Of a stretch of DNA of 64,000 bases, positions 36,417 to 45,076 are shown in pieces. The notes under the pieces were generated by a model. It worked only from the letters and a program-made list of their open reading frames with translations, made no database searches and was not told where the DNA came from. The position numbers and the translations under genes were made by a program. Each line of letters begins with the position of its first letter. Positions within the stretch are counted from its first letter, which is position 1. This stretch comes from Shumkonia mesophila (GTDB taxonomy: Bacteria > Pseudomonadota > Alphaproteobacteria > Rhodospirillales > Shumkoniaceae): NCBI RefSeq assembly GCF_026163695.1, contig NZ_JAOTID010000007.1, positions 62,001 to 126,000 of the forward strand, in the 5' to 3' direction.

Positions 36417-37907
36417 TTAGGCCAGGTAACGGGTCCGCAAGTGGGCCTTGAACGGCGCCGCGTCGAGCGGCCGCCCGGTTGCCTGGGTCAGCAGGTCGCG
36501 CGTGCCCAGAAGCGATCCCTTGCCATGGACGTTGGTGCGCAGCCAGGCCAGCAGCGGGGCGAAATCGCCCCCGGCGATGCCGGGTTCGATGGCCGCGTCG
36601 GCTTCTTTCGCGGCGGCGAACAACTGGGCGGCGGTCATGGCGCCCAGCGTGTAGGTCGGGAAATAGCCCCAGGCGCCGTCGTACCAGTGGATGTCCTGCA
36701 GGCAGCCGCGCCGATCGTCGGGTGGCGTGATGCCCAACAGCGCCCGCATCCCCTCGTTCCACGCCGCCGGCAGGTCGCGGGTCTGCATCGTTCCCTCGAC
36801 CAGGGCCTTCTCCAGGCGATAGCGCAGGATGACGTGGGCGGGATAGGTGACCTCGTCGGCGTCGACCCGGATGAAGCCGGGCTGGACGCGGGTGAACAGG
36901 CGGACCAGGTTGCCGGCCTCCCACGCCGGCCCGTCGCCGCCGAAGGCTTCCGCCAGGATCGGTGCCGCGTACCGAAGGAAAAGGCCCGAGCGGCAGACCT
37001 GCATCTCGATCATCAGGGACTGGCTTTCGTGCACGCTCATGCCCCGGGAATCGCCCGCCGGCTGGTCGCGCCATTTTCGGGGCAGGCCCTGCTCGTAAAG
37101 GGCGTGGCCGGTTTCGTGCAGCACGCCCATCAGGCTCGACGCGAATTCGTCCTCGTTGTAGCGGGTGGTGATGCGCACGTCCTCGTGGCTGCCGCCGCAG
37201 AAGGGGTGCAGGCTGATGTCCAGCCGGCCGTGGTCGAAGTCGAAGCCCAACTGCTTCATGAAACGCAGCCCGAGCTGGCGTTGCGTCTCCACCGCAAAGG
37301 GGCCTTCGGGGCGGATGACCGCCGGCTGGCCTGCCTGATGGGCCAGGACCTCTTGCAGGAAGCCGGGCAGGAAGGCGACCAGATCGTCGAAGACGGCGTC
37401 GATGTCGGCGGCGCGCCCGCCCGGCTCGTAGGCGTCGAGCAGGGCGTCATAGGGGGACAGGCCCAGGGCTTCGGAAAGGATCTTGGCCTTCTCGCGGATG
37501 CGCGCCAGGACCCTTTCCAGGTGGGGCAGGATGGCGGCGAAATCGCTGGCCGGGCGGGCGGCCCGCCATGCCGTCTCGCAGGCCGAGTTGGCCCGCGACA
37601 GTTCGGTCACCAGGTCTTCGGGCAGGGCGACGGCGCGCCGCCAGAGGGCGCGCATCTCGCCTAAGTTGGCGGCCTCGCCGTCCGTCAGGCTGCCGCCGTC
37701 GGCCGTCTCGATCAGCTCGCCCATGTCGGGCGCCGTCAGCAGATTGTGCTGAACGGCGCGCAACTGAGCCAACTGTTCGGCGCGGCCGTCGGCGCCGCCG
37801 GGCGGCATCATGGCCGCCAGGTCCCAGGTCAGGAAGGTCTCGGCATCGCGCAGGGCGAACAGGCGACGGAAACGGTTTTCGAGGGATTGGTATGGGGAAT
37901 GGCGCAT
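36417..37907 (-). CDS. M32 carboxypeptidase (Taq family)
   Basis: A 496-residue metallocarboxypeptidase of family M32. The zinc motif HExxH is in GVLHETGHALYEQGLP, and the family-typical DLAAMMPPGGADGRAEQ lies near the N-terminus and ESQSLMIEMQVCRS after the zinc site. Broad-specificity cytoplasmic peptide trimming is the established role. Alone, convergent with the hypothetical gene. Confidence 0.96.
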   Translation of the reverse strand: MRHSPYQSLENRFRRLFALRDAETFLTWDLAAMMPPGGADGRAEQLAQLRAVQHNLLTAPDMGELIETADGGSLTDGEAANLGEMRALWRRAVALPEDLVTELSRANSACETAWRAARPASDFAAILPHLERVLARIREKAKILSEALGLSPYDALLDAYEPGGRAADIDAVFDDLVAFLPGFLQEVLAHQAGQPAVIRPEGPFAVETQRQLGLRFMKQLGFDFDHGRLDISLHPFCGGSHEDVRITTRYNEDEFASSLMGVLHETGHALYEQGLPRKWRDQPAGDSRGMSVHESQSLMIEMQVCRSGLFLRYAAPILAEAFGGDGPAWEAGNLVRLFTRVQPGFIRVDADEVTYPAHVILRYRLEKALVEGTMQTRDLPAAWNEGMRALLGITPPDDRRGCLQDIHWYDGAWGYFPTYTLGAMTAAQLFAAAKEADAAIEPGIAGGDFAPLLAWLRTNVHGKGSLLGTRDLLTQATGRPLDAAPFKAHLRTRYLA

Positions 37908-37961
37908 GGCCCCCTACATAATCGCCCCGCCACGGTCCCACAAGTCAGCGCGGCAAGGTCC

Positions 37962-38177
37962 TCAGCAACATTTGCCGCCGGCTTGGATCGGCGGGCAGGG
38001 GATGTCGCCGTAGGAGCAGAACACGCAGCAGTCGCCAGGCTTCGGCTTGAGCCGGGCGCCGCAGGCCGGGCAATCGTAGAAGAAGACGCAGGCATCGAGC
38101 GGCATTTCCTCGGTTGAGGCGTGGCCGCACGACGGGCAGATAAGAGTCGAGAGGCGTTGGGTGTCGGCAATATCCAT
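37962..38177 (-). CDS. GDCCVxC-domain protein (selenoprotein-family homologue)
   Basis: A 71-residue protein, MDIADTQRLSTLICPSCGHA, with a CPSC and a CPACGARLKPKPGDC section followed by CCVFCSYGDIPCPP. The central block GDCCVFCSYG is the hallmark of the 'GDCCVxC' family, in which some members have selenocysteine at the x-C position; here it is a plain Cys. Many cysteines suggest metal binding or redox activity. It follows five bases after the radical SAM gene on the same strand. Confidence 0.8.
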   Translation of the reverse strand: MDIADTQRLSTLICPSCGHASTEEMPLDACVFFYDCPACGARLKPKPGDCCVFCSYGDIPCPPIQAGGKCC

Positions 38178-38182
38178 GGCGG

Positions 38183-39196
38183 TCAATGCCGGTCCAGCTT
38201 GTCGCAGGCGAGGCAGCGGGGCGGCGGCGCCCCGTCCCAGAACGAGCGGCGGAACCTGAGGTAGGAATCGTTCCACCAGATTTCCGACAGCGATTGGCGG
38301 GCGAGGTCGCCGAAGACGAAGGGGGTTTCGTCGAAACGGCTGAACATGCAGGGCGTGACTTCCCCGTCGACGGTGACGATCGCCGCCGCCTGGACGTTTT
38401 CGACGCAAAGGTCGGGCCGCCGGCCGGGCGGCGGGGGAATCCGGTAGTGCATCTCGATTCCCATGGCGGCGGCCGTTTCCGCGACGAGCCCGAGGCGGCA
38501 ATCGAGCGCCGCGTACTCGGCCTCGGTTTGCGGGACGATGGCCTCGGGACGCAGCGCCTCGTCGGCGACGAAGCCCAGGGTGCTGATCACGATCTGATCG
38601 ACGCCGCGGCCGGCGAAGGTTTCGGGGATACGCTCGACGTCGCCGAGGCCCGACGTCAGCAGCATGTAGGCAATATGCAGCGAGGGCGTGGCACTGCCCC
38701 TGTCCTTCTTGTGGCGGTCGAGCGCGGCCAGCGCCTCGAACACCCGCTCCAGGCGGGTGCCCCGGCGGATGGCGTCGTTGCGGCCATCGATGCCGGCGAC
38801 GGAGAGCGAAAGGACGTCGATCCCGGCCGCAACAAGGCGGGCGGCCATTTCCGAATCGAGCGCCATGGCGTTCGACGTGGTGCCGATGCGAAGGCCCGCG
38901 CCCTTGGCGGCGGCGACGATGGCCAGGAAGTCGGGATTGAGCAGCGGCTCGCCCCATCCTTGCAGATGCAGGAGCGGCTGAACCCACGGCGACGGCCGGG
39001 CCGAGCGCGCCAGCATGGGCAGGATGCGCTTAAAATCGGCGAGCGGCATATGGCGGCGCGGCCACGCCCGGCCCAACGTGGCGGTGGGGCAATAGACGCA
39101 GCGGGCGTTGCACGCGGTCGTCACCTCGACCTGCGCCCAGTCCAGCCATGGCCGAAAGACCCAGTCACGAACCCGTTGGCGAAGACCCTGCGGCAT
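38183..39196 (-). CDS. Radical SAM/SPASM-like protein
   Basis: A 337-residue radical SAM enzyme. Cluster cysteines C29, C33, C36 in CNARCVYC; a C-terminal SPASM-like region with CVENVQAAAIVTVDGEV, TPCMFSRFDETPFVFGD and CLACDKLDRH may hold auxiliary clusters. It is probably co-transcribed with the GDCCVxC gene (5-base gap). Substrate unknown; peptide or cofactor modification is the usual role. Confidence 0.85.
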   Translation of the reverse strand: MPQGLRQRVRDWVFRPWLDWAQVEVTTACNARCVYCPTATLGRAWPRRHMPLADFKRILPMLARSARPSPWVQPLLHLQGWGEPLLNPDFLAIVAAAKGAGLRIGTTSNAMALDSEMAARLVAAGIDVLSLSVAGIDGRNDAIRRGTRLERVFEALAALDRHKKDRGSATPSLHIAYMLLTSGLGDVERIPETFAGRGVDQIVISTLGFVADEALRPEAIVPQTEAEYAALDCRLGLVAETAAAMGIEMHYRIPPPPGRRPDLCVENVQAAAIVTVDGEVTPCMFSRFDETPFVFGDLARQSLSEIWWNDSYLRFRRSFWDGAPPPRCLACDKLDRH

Positions 39197-39291
39197 CGTG
39201 CCCTCCGCCAGCGAGGCTAGCCGGGCCCGGCCTCGCCGGTCAAGCCATGCCCGGGTTTGCCCGGCGCGGCGATTCGGGGCATAGTCGGCGC

Positions 39292-41019
39292 ATGGGCGCC
39301 CGGCAATCCCTCGATGACCTTGTGGCCCGGTCCGGCAAGACCGCCGCAGACCACCTGGAGTTGCTGGCCCTGATGGGGGCGGATTTCGCGTCGAGCCGCA
39401 ACCTGGCAGCGACGCTGGCCAAGGCGGTCGAGCGCATCACCCATTACCTCGACGCCGAGGGCGGCGCCCTTTTCCTGCTGGACGAAACGGGCGGCAAGCT
39501 GCGCTGCTACGCCTGCTGCGGGGCCGTGGAAATCATCGGTCTGGTGCTTGACGCCGACCAGGGGATCGTCGGCCGCTCGGTGCAGGCGAACGCCGGGTGC
39601 ATCGTCCGCGACGCTTCCGAGGACCCCGACTTTCATCGGGCGGTGGATGGCCAGACCGGGTTCACTACCCGCTCCATCCTGTGCGCCCCGATGTCGGTCA
39701 GAGACGAGCGGATCGGCGCCATCGAGCTGGTCAACAAGCGGGGCGGCGACGGCCTTTTCGACAACAGCGACCTCGCCATCCTCCAGGGCCTGAGCGCGTC
39801 GGCGGCGCTGGCCATCGTCAACGTCAGGCAGGCCCAGGCCCTGGTCGAGCAGGAACGGGTCCGCCACGAGTTGGAACTGGCCACCGAGATCCAGCGCAGC
39901 CTGTTGCCGAAGGCCCGGCCCGAGCCCTTTCCCGTGCACGGGATCAACGTGCCGGCCCGCATGGTTTCCGGCGACTTCTTCGACTTCTTCGAGCGCGAGG
40001 ACGGCGCCATCTGCTTCGCGCTCGGCGACGTTGCGGGCAAGGGCATGAACGCCGCGCTGATGATGGCCAAAACGGCCAGCCTGTTCCGCTGCCTGGGCAA
40101 GACGGAAATGTCGCCGGGGCGGCTGCTCGCCGTCATCAACCGCGAGATCTGCGAAACCTCGACGCGGGGCATGTTCGTCACCATGGTCGGCGGTGTGTTC
40201 GAGCCCGGCACCGGCAAGGTGCGGCTGGCCAACGCCGGCCACGAACCGCCGCTCTGTCGTGACCGCGACGGCCGCTATCGGGCGCTGCCGGCCGAGGCGC
40301 CGCCGCTGGGCATCCTGCCGCTGCCGGGGCCCGACGGCTATCCGGAAACCGAGGTGGATCTCGATGGAGGCACCCTTTACCTGTTCAGCGACGGCGTCAC
40401 CGAAGGGTACGTCGAGGACGAGCGGACGCTGGGAGTCGAGGGGCTGAAGGCAATTCTGGAAACCTGTTCGGAGATGCCGGTCGCCGACCGCCTGCACGCG
40501 GTCATCGCGCGCCTGCACCAGTCGCGCCGGCCGTTGCGCGATGACTTGACGCTGCTGGCCGTCAACGACGCCGGCCCGGCCGGCCAGTCGGTGGGCGAAG
40601 GCTTGCTCCGCCTGGCCTTCCCGTCGCGCCCTCCCGAGCTCAAGGGGGTCCGCGAGGCGATCGCGGCGGCGCTGGAAGCGGCGGACTGTCCGGAAGACGT
40701 GGCGCGCGACTGTGTGATGGCGGTCGACGAGGCCTGCCAGAACATCATCCGCCATGCCTACGGAGGCGATCCCGACGGCGAGATCACGCTGGAAATCCGC
40801 CGCAACGGCGATGACCTGATCGTGCTGTTGCGCGATTTCGCCGAAACGGTCGATCCCGGGCAGATCAGGCCCCGCGACCTCGACCAGGTGCGGCCCGGCG
40901 GCCTCGGCACCCATCTGATGCAGGAAACCATGGACGTCGTCGAATTCGCCCCGGCTTCGGGCCATGGCGGCAACCTGCTGAAAATGGTAAAGAGGTTGCG
41001 AGTGGGGGAGGCCCGATGA
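39292..41019 (+). CDS. GAF-PP2C/SpoIIE-HATPase regulatory protein
   Basis: A 575-residue protein: a GAF-like sensor (about residues 15-190), a PP2C/SpoIIE-type phosphatase domain (GDFFDFFEREDGAICFALGD, GVFEPGTGKVRLANAGHEPP, LYLFSDGVTEGYV), and a C-terminal HATPase of the RsbW anti-sigma type (AVDEACQNIIRHAYGGDPDG, GGLGTHLMQETMDVV). This is a partner-switch module: it both dephosphorylates and probably phosphorylates the STAS protein encoded just downstream, releasing an anti-sigma lock. Start ATG 39292. Its stop overlaps the STAS gene. Confidence 0.9.
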   Translation: MGARQSLDDLVARSGKTAADHLELLALMGADFASSRNLAATLAKAVERITHYLDAEGGALFLLDETGGKLRCYACCGAVEIIGLVLDADQGIVGRSVQANAGCIVRDASEDPDFHRAVDGQTGFTTRSILCAPMSVRDERIGAIELVNKRGGDGLFDNSDLAILQGLSASAALAIVNVRQAQALVEQERVRHELELATEIQRSLLPKARPEPFPVHGINVPARMVSGDFFDFFEREDGAICFALGDVAGKGMNAALMMAKTASLFRCLGKTEMSPGRLLAVINREICETSTRGMFVTMVGGVFEPGTGKVRLANAGHEPPLCRDRDGRYRALPAEAPPLGILPLPGPDGYPETEVDLDGGTLYLFSDGVTEGYVEDERTLGVEGLKAILETCSEMPVADRLHAVIARLHQSRRPLRDDLTLLAVNDAGPAGQSVGEGLLRLAFPSRPPELKGVREAIAAALEAADCPEDVARDCVMAVDEACQNIIRHAYGGDPDGEITLEIRRNGDDLIVLLRDFAETVDPGQIRPRDLDQVRPGGLGTHLMQETMDVVEFAPASGHGGNLLKMVKRLRVGEAR

Positions 41020-41342
41020 AACACGAGATCCGCGAGAGCGGCGGCCACACCGTGGTGGCCTTCGAGGGCGACATCGACCTCGAAACCTCGCCGGCCGCGC
41101 GCAAGGTGCTGCTCGACTGCGTGGCGCTCAGGCGGCCTGTCGTCGTCGACATGTCCAAGGTTTCCTACATCGACAGTTCCGGCGTCGCATCCCTGGTCGA
41201 GGCCTTCCAGAAGGCCCGCAAGGCCGGCCTCGGCTTCGCGCTGGCCGCGGTCAGCGAAGCCGCCATGCGGGTGTTCAGGCTGGCCCGCCTGGACCGGGTG
41301 TTCACCATCCACGCCGCCGTCGAGGACGGCATCAAGGGTTAG
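41016..41342 (+). CDS. STAS anti-sigma-factor antagonist
   Basis: A 108-residue STAS-domain protein with the phosphoacceptor serine in SYIDSSGVASLVEAF. As an RsbV-like anti-anti-sigma it would be the substrate of the upstream phosphatase/HATPase protein. ATG 41016 overlaps the upstream stop (ATGA). The Mla permease gene starts ten bases later, so the signalling pair is transcriptionally linked to lipid transport. Confidence 0.93.
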   Translation: MKHEIRESGGHTVVAFEGDIDLETSPAARKVLLDCVALRRPVVVDMSKVSYIDSSGVASLVEAFQKARKAGLGFALAAVSEAAMRVFRLARLDRVFTIHAAVEDGIKG

Positions 41343-41352
41343 CCGAACCGCC

Positions 41353-42174
41353 ATGCCGCCCAGCGTCCCCCAGGCATCGGTTACGCGGTTCCTCGAACGG
41401 ATCGGTCACGCCGCCGTGCGCGGGCTCGAAGAAGTGGGCACCTGCGCCGTCCTGGCCGGCGAAAGCATCTTTTGGCTGGTCTATGGACCCTTCGTCGGCC
41501 AGCCGGTCAGGGCCGAGGCGGTGCTGCGCCGGATGATGGAGGTCGGCATCCACGCCATTCCCATCATCGCCGTGCTGTCGGCGGCCATCGGGGCGGTGCT
41601 GGCCATGCAGGGCATCATCTCCTTGAAGCCGCTGGGCGCCGAATCGCGGGTCATCTTCGGCATCGCCAAGGGCGCCGTGCGCGAATTCGCGCCGTTGATC
41701 ACCGGCATCCTCATCGCCGGGCGGTCGGGCTCGGCCCTGGCGGCGCGCATCGGCACCATGAAGATCAACCAGGAGCTCGACGCGCTTGAGGTCATGGGCA
41801 TCCAGCCCGAGCGCTTCCTGGTGGCGCCCGCGCTGCTGGCCATGCTGGTGATGGTGCCGGCGCTCACCATTTTCAGTGGATTGACGGCGATGTATGCAGG
41901 CGGCCTCTATGTCGGCATCGATCTCGGCATTTCGATGAAGGCCTATGTGGCGGGCCTGCTGGAGGCGCTGACCGTGGGCGACGTGCTGCACGGCTTTTTC
42001 AAGAGCATCGCCTTCGGCATCCTGATCGCCGTCATCGGCGTCATGAACGGCGCCCGCGTCGAGGGCGGTGCAGAAGGCGTCGGCCAGGCGACGACGCGCG
42101 CCGTGGTGCAGGCGATTTCGGCCATCATCGTCACCGACATGCTGTTCGTCCTCGTGGCCGCGATGACGAGATAG
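41353..42174 (+). CDS. mlaE: MlaE-type ABC transporter permease
   Basis: A 273-residue permease of the MlaE family with five or six helices. Seen: the conserved FAPLITGILIAGRSGSALAA, ARIGTMKINQELDALEVMGI and PERFLVAPALLAML. The MlaEFD complex moves phospholipids between the membranes. First of the transporter genes in a unit that begins with the partner-switch pair. Confidence 0.95.
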   Translation: MPPSVPQASVTRFLERIGHAAVRGLEEVGTCAVLAGESIFWLVYGPFVGQPVRAEAVLRRMMEVGIHAIPIIAVLSAAIGAVLAMQGIISLKPLGAESRVIFGIAKGAVREFAPLITGILIAGRSGSALAARIGTMKINQELDALEVMGIQPERFLVAPALLAMLVMVPALTIFSGLTAMYAGGLYVGIDLGISMKAYVAGLLEALTVGDVLHGFFKSIAFGILIAVIGVMNGARVEGGAEGVGQATTRAVVQAISAIIVTDMLFVLVAAMTR

Positions 42175-42182
42175 GGGGACGG

Positions 42183-43022
42183 GTGGGCGAGACGCAAAAA
42201 ACCGCAGGGCCGCGCGGCAAGGTGATCGAGGTCAAAAATCTCGTCGCCCACTACGGTCCGCGCCTGATCCTCAAGGGGGTCAGCCTCGACGTCCGCGAAG
42301 GCGAGATCCTGGTGATCATGGGCGGCTCGGGGTCGGGCAAGAGTACGCTGCTCCGCCACCTCATGGCGCTTGAGACGCCCACCTCGGGCACCATCCGTGT
42401 CCTCGGCCAGGACGTCGCCCGCCTCGGCATGCGCGCCCTGCTGGCCCTGCGCCGCAAGATGGGGGTGGCCTTCCAGGGCGGCGCCCTGTTCAGCTCGATG
42501 ACGGTGGGCGACAACATCATGCTGCCGCTGCGCGAGCACACCAGCCTCGATGAGAAGACCATGGAGATCATGGCCCGCCTCAAGCTGGAGGTGGTCGGCC
42601 TGGCCGGCTTCGAGGACCTGATGCCGGCCGAACTGTCGGGCGGCATGATCAAGCGCGCGGCATTCGCCCGGGCCGTCGTCATGGACCCCCGCATCCTCTT
42701 TTGCGACGAGCCGTCGGCGGGGCTCGATCCGGTGGTCTCCTCGGCGCTCGACGACCTCATCCTCAAGCTGCGCGATGCCATGGACATGGCCATCGTGGTG
42801 GTCACCCACGAGCTGGAGAGCGCGTTCAAGATCGCCGATCGCATCGCCGTTCTCGATCACGGCGAGATCCTGTTCACGGGGACGGTGGCGGAACTGCGCG
42901 CCCATCCGAGCGAGCGCATCCAGAACCTGTTGAACCGGCGCATGGAAGACGAGCCCATCGACCCCGACGAATATCTGCGGCGGCTGATGGGCGAACAGAA
43001 AGCCAAGGGGGCGGTGGCATGA
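42183..43022 (+). CDS. mlaF: MlaF-type ABC transporter ATPase
   Basis: A 279-residue ATPase with Walker A GGSGSGKSTLL, signature ELSGGMIKRAAFARAV (atypical MIKR), Walker B LFCDEPSAGLDPVV and switch H VVVTHELESA. Start GTG 42183. ATPase of the Mla-type complex. Confidence 0.95.
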   Translation: MGETQKTAGPRGKVIEVKNLVAHYGPRLILKGVSLDVREGEILVIMGGSGSGKSTLLRHLMALETPTSGTIRVLGQDVARLGMRALLALRRKMGVAFQGGALFSSMTVGDNIMLPLREHTSLDEKTMEIMARLKLEVVGLAGFEDLMPAELSGGMIKRAAFARAVVMDPRILFCDEPSAGLDPVVSSALDDLILKLRDAMDMAIVVVTHELESAFKIADRIAVLDHGEILFTGTVAELRAHPSERIQNLLNRRMEDEPIDPDEYLRRLMGEQKAKGAVA

Positions 43023-44020
43023 AGGGCAGTGGGATCAACTATGCCATGGTTGGCGGTTTCGTCATTGCCATGACGGCCGCCCTGGTGGTTGCGGTGGTCG
43101 TCCTCTCGGGCGGGGGCGGGGCGACCGACGAATACCACGCCATTTATCGCAACGTCACCGGCGTCAAGTATGGGACCCAGGTGCTCTACGAGGGCTATGC
43201 GATTGGCCAGGTGGAAACGGTGACGCCGGTGCCCGAAGGCGGCGGCATGCGCTTCCGCGTCGACTTCAGCGTCCGGCGGGGATGGCGCATCCCGGCCGGT
43301 AGTGTCGCCGCCATCCAGGCGCCGGGTCTGTTGTCGGCCATCGTGATCGCCATTTCCGAAGGGGCCGGCCAAGCGTCGCTTAAGCCCGGCGACCGCATCG
43401 AGGGCCGCGAGGCGGAGAACCTGTTCGCGGCGATGGCCTCGGTGGCGGGCCAGCTTGGCGACTTCGCCGAGGGCGACTTGAAGCCCCTCATCGCCACCCT
43501 CAACCGGGCGGTCGGCAACGTCGACGAGATCGTCGGCAACCAGGGCCGCAAGCTGGTCGACGACCTGGGCGGCATGGCCGCGGATCTGGCCCGGCGTCTG
43601 CCGGCGATTGTCGACGACGTGCAAAGCCTGACCGCGCAGATGCAGATTGCCTCCGGCGAGTTCGGCAAGCTGTTCAGCCCCGGCAATCGCCGGACCCTGG
43701 AGGGCGTGCTCGCCAAGACCGACGCGACGGTCGGCAACCTGGCGGAATTTTCCCGCGACATCAACGCCACCCGCGCCCGCATCGACGGCGTGCTGGGGAC
43801 GCTGGATACGATGCTCATCGACAACAAGCTCGACGTCGAGCGGGCCATCGTCGACCTTCGCCATGTGGTCGAATCGGTGGCCCAGCATATCGACCTGCTC
43901 AACCAGAACATGGAAGGCGCGTCGCGCAACATGTACGAATTCAGCCGGCAGATTCGGGAAAATCCGGGGCTGCTTTTAGGGGGAACGCCACCCCGCGACC
44001 AGGCGGTCGGCGGCCAGTGA
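43019..44020 (+). CDS. mlaD: MCE/MlaD substrate-binding protein
   Basis: A 333-residue membrane-anchored MCE protein: an N-terminal helix (about residues 10-32), then the MCE beta domain (GTQVLYEGYAIGQVETVTPV, GLLSAIVIAISEG), then a long coiled C-terminal stretch with repeated LVDDLGGMAADLARRL-like heptads. It would collect lipids for MlaEF. ATG 43019 overlaps mlaF. Confidence 0.93.
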   Translation: MKGSGINYAMVGGFVIAMTAALVVAVVVLSGGGGATDEYHAIYRNVTGVKYGTQVLYEGYAIGQVETVTPVPEGGGMRFRVDFSVRRGWRIPAGSVAAIQAPGLLSAIVIAISEGAGQASLKPGDRIEGREAENLFAAMASVAGQLGDFAEGDLKPLIATLNRAVGNVDEIVGNQGRKLVDDLGGMAADLARRLPAIVDDVQSLTAQMQIASGEFGKLFSPGNRRTLEGVLAKTDATVGNLAEFSRDINATRARIDGVLGTLDTMLIDNKLDVERAIVDLRHVVESVAQHIDLLNQNMEGASRNMYEFSRQIRENPGLLLGGTPPRDQAVGGQ

Positions 44021-44044
44021 CGAGAGGCCGAGGGAGGAAGTCCA

Positions 44045-44641
44045 GTGACCAGAATCTATTCGCCCATCGTCGTCGTCACGGTCCTGCTGCTGGCCGCCTG
44101 CGCGCAGCCGACGGTGACCCAGGACACTTTCTATCGGCTTCGCGTGACGCCGCCGCAGGCCACCCTCGAAAAGCCGAAGCTGTCGGGGACGCTGGAGGTG
44201 CCGCGCTTTTCCGCCGACGGCCTGATGGCGGGCCGGCCCATCGTCTTCAGCGAGGCCGCCGATCCCCTGCAGGTCAGCGCCTACCACTATCATTTCTGGC
44301 TCGAGCCGCCGGGCGCGATGCTGCGCGACGAAATGGTCGGCTATCTGCGGGCGGCGGGGGTGGCCAAGAGCGTGGTGACGCCCGAACTCAGGGTCGACCC
44401 CGACTTCATGCTGATCGTCAAGATCAAGCGGGTCGAGCAGGTGCGGGGACCGTCGCCGAAGGTCGTCGTCGCCCTCGATGTGGCGCTGAACGCCCGCAAG
44501 GAGGAGCGCCTGCTGCTGCTCAAGACCTATCAGGTCGAAAAGGCGGCCGCGGACAACACCGTCGGCGCCGCCGTCGAGGCGTTGAACGGCGCGGTGGCGG
44601 CGATTTGCGCAGGCATCGCGTCCGACATCCCGGCGCCGTAG
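44045..44641 (+). CDS. ABC-type transport auxiliary lipoprotein (PqiC/LptE-like)
   Basis: A 198-residue lipoprotein with lipobox LLAAC and an ABC_trans_aux-type fold; FYRLRVTPPQATLEKPKLSG and FSEAADPLQVSAYHYHFWLE are typical of the PqiC/periplasmic auxiliary family. It would sit in the outer membrane and assist the MCE pathway. Last gene of the Mla unit. Confidence 0.85.
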   Translation: MTRIYSPIVVVTVLLLAACAQPTVTQDTFYRLRVTPPQATLEKPKLSGTLEVPRFSADGLMAGRPIVFSEAADPLQVSAYHYHFWLEPPGAMLRDEMVGYLRAAGVAKSVVTPELRVDPDFMLIVKIKRVEQVRGPSPKVVVALDVALNARKEERLLLLKTYQVEKAAADNTVGAAVEALNGAVAAICAGIASDIPAP

Positions 44642-44663
44642 CGCCGACGGATGCCGCCCGGGG

Positions 44664-44906
44664 TCAGAGTTCGAGCACCCGCTTGTAAAGATCGAGCAGC
44701 GCTTCCTGCTCGTCGCGATCGGCGGCATCGAGTTTGCGCAGGCGGACGACCTGGCGCAGGGTCTTGACGTCGAAGCCGTTGCCCTTGGCCTCGGCATAGA
44801 CGTCGCGGATATCGGCGGCCATCGCCGCCTTTTCCTCTTCCAGCTTTTCGATCCGCTCGACGATGGAACGCAGCCGGTCCGCCGCGATGCCGCCAACTTC
44901 CGCCAT
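44664..44906 (-). CDS. gapR: GapR-family nucleoid-associated protein (DUF2312)
   Basis: An 80-residue coiled-coil protein, with helix EKLEEEKAAMAADIRDVYAE, then KGNGFDVKTLRQVVRLRKLD and EALLDLYKRVLEL, matching GapR of Caulobacter, which clamps overtwisted DNA ahead of the replication fork and RNA polymerase. Start MAEVGGIAADRLRS (44906). Typical length. Convergent with the Mla operon end. Confidence 0.93.
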   Translation of the reverse strand: MAEVGGIAADRLRSIVERIEKLEEEKAAMAADIRDVYAEAKGNGFDVKTLRQVVRLRKLDAADRDEQEALLDLYKRVLEL

Positions 44907-45076
44907 GATGGATTCCCTTTCCGATGGAAGGCGGACCATAATTGCCCCCCCGGGGGGCGTGCAAGGGGCATTTCGCCGCTGCCGGTGCGGCCGCCCTTGT
45001 CGTCACGGTAACCGCTTGTTAAGTATTAGGAATTAAGACCATAACTGGGGAGCAATAAAATCGGGGGGAGAACCGC

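Noticed and set aside
45019-45036. TTAA-N10-TTAA resembling a CtrA box upstream of the receiver-Hpt gene
   Set aside because: CtrA sites need a seven-base spacer; here the spacer is ten bases.
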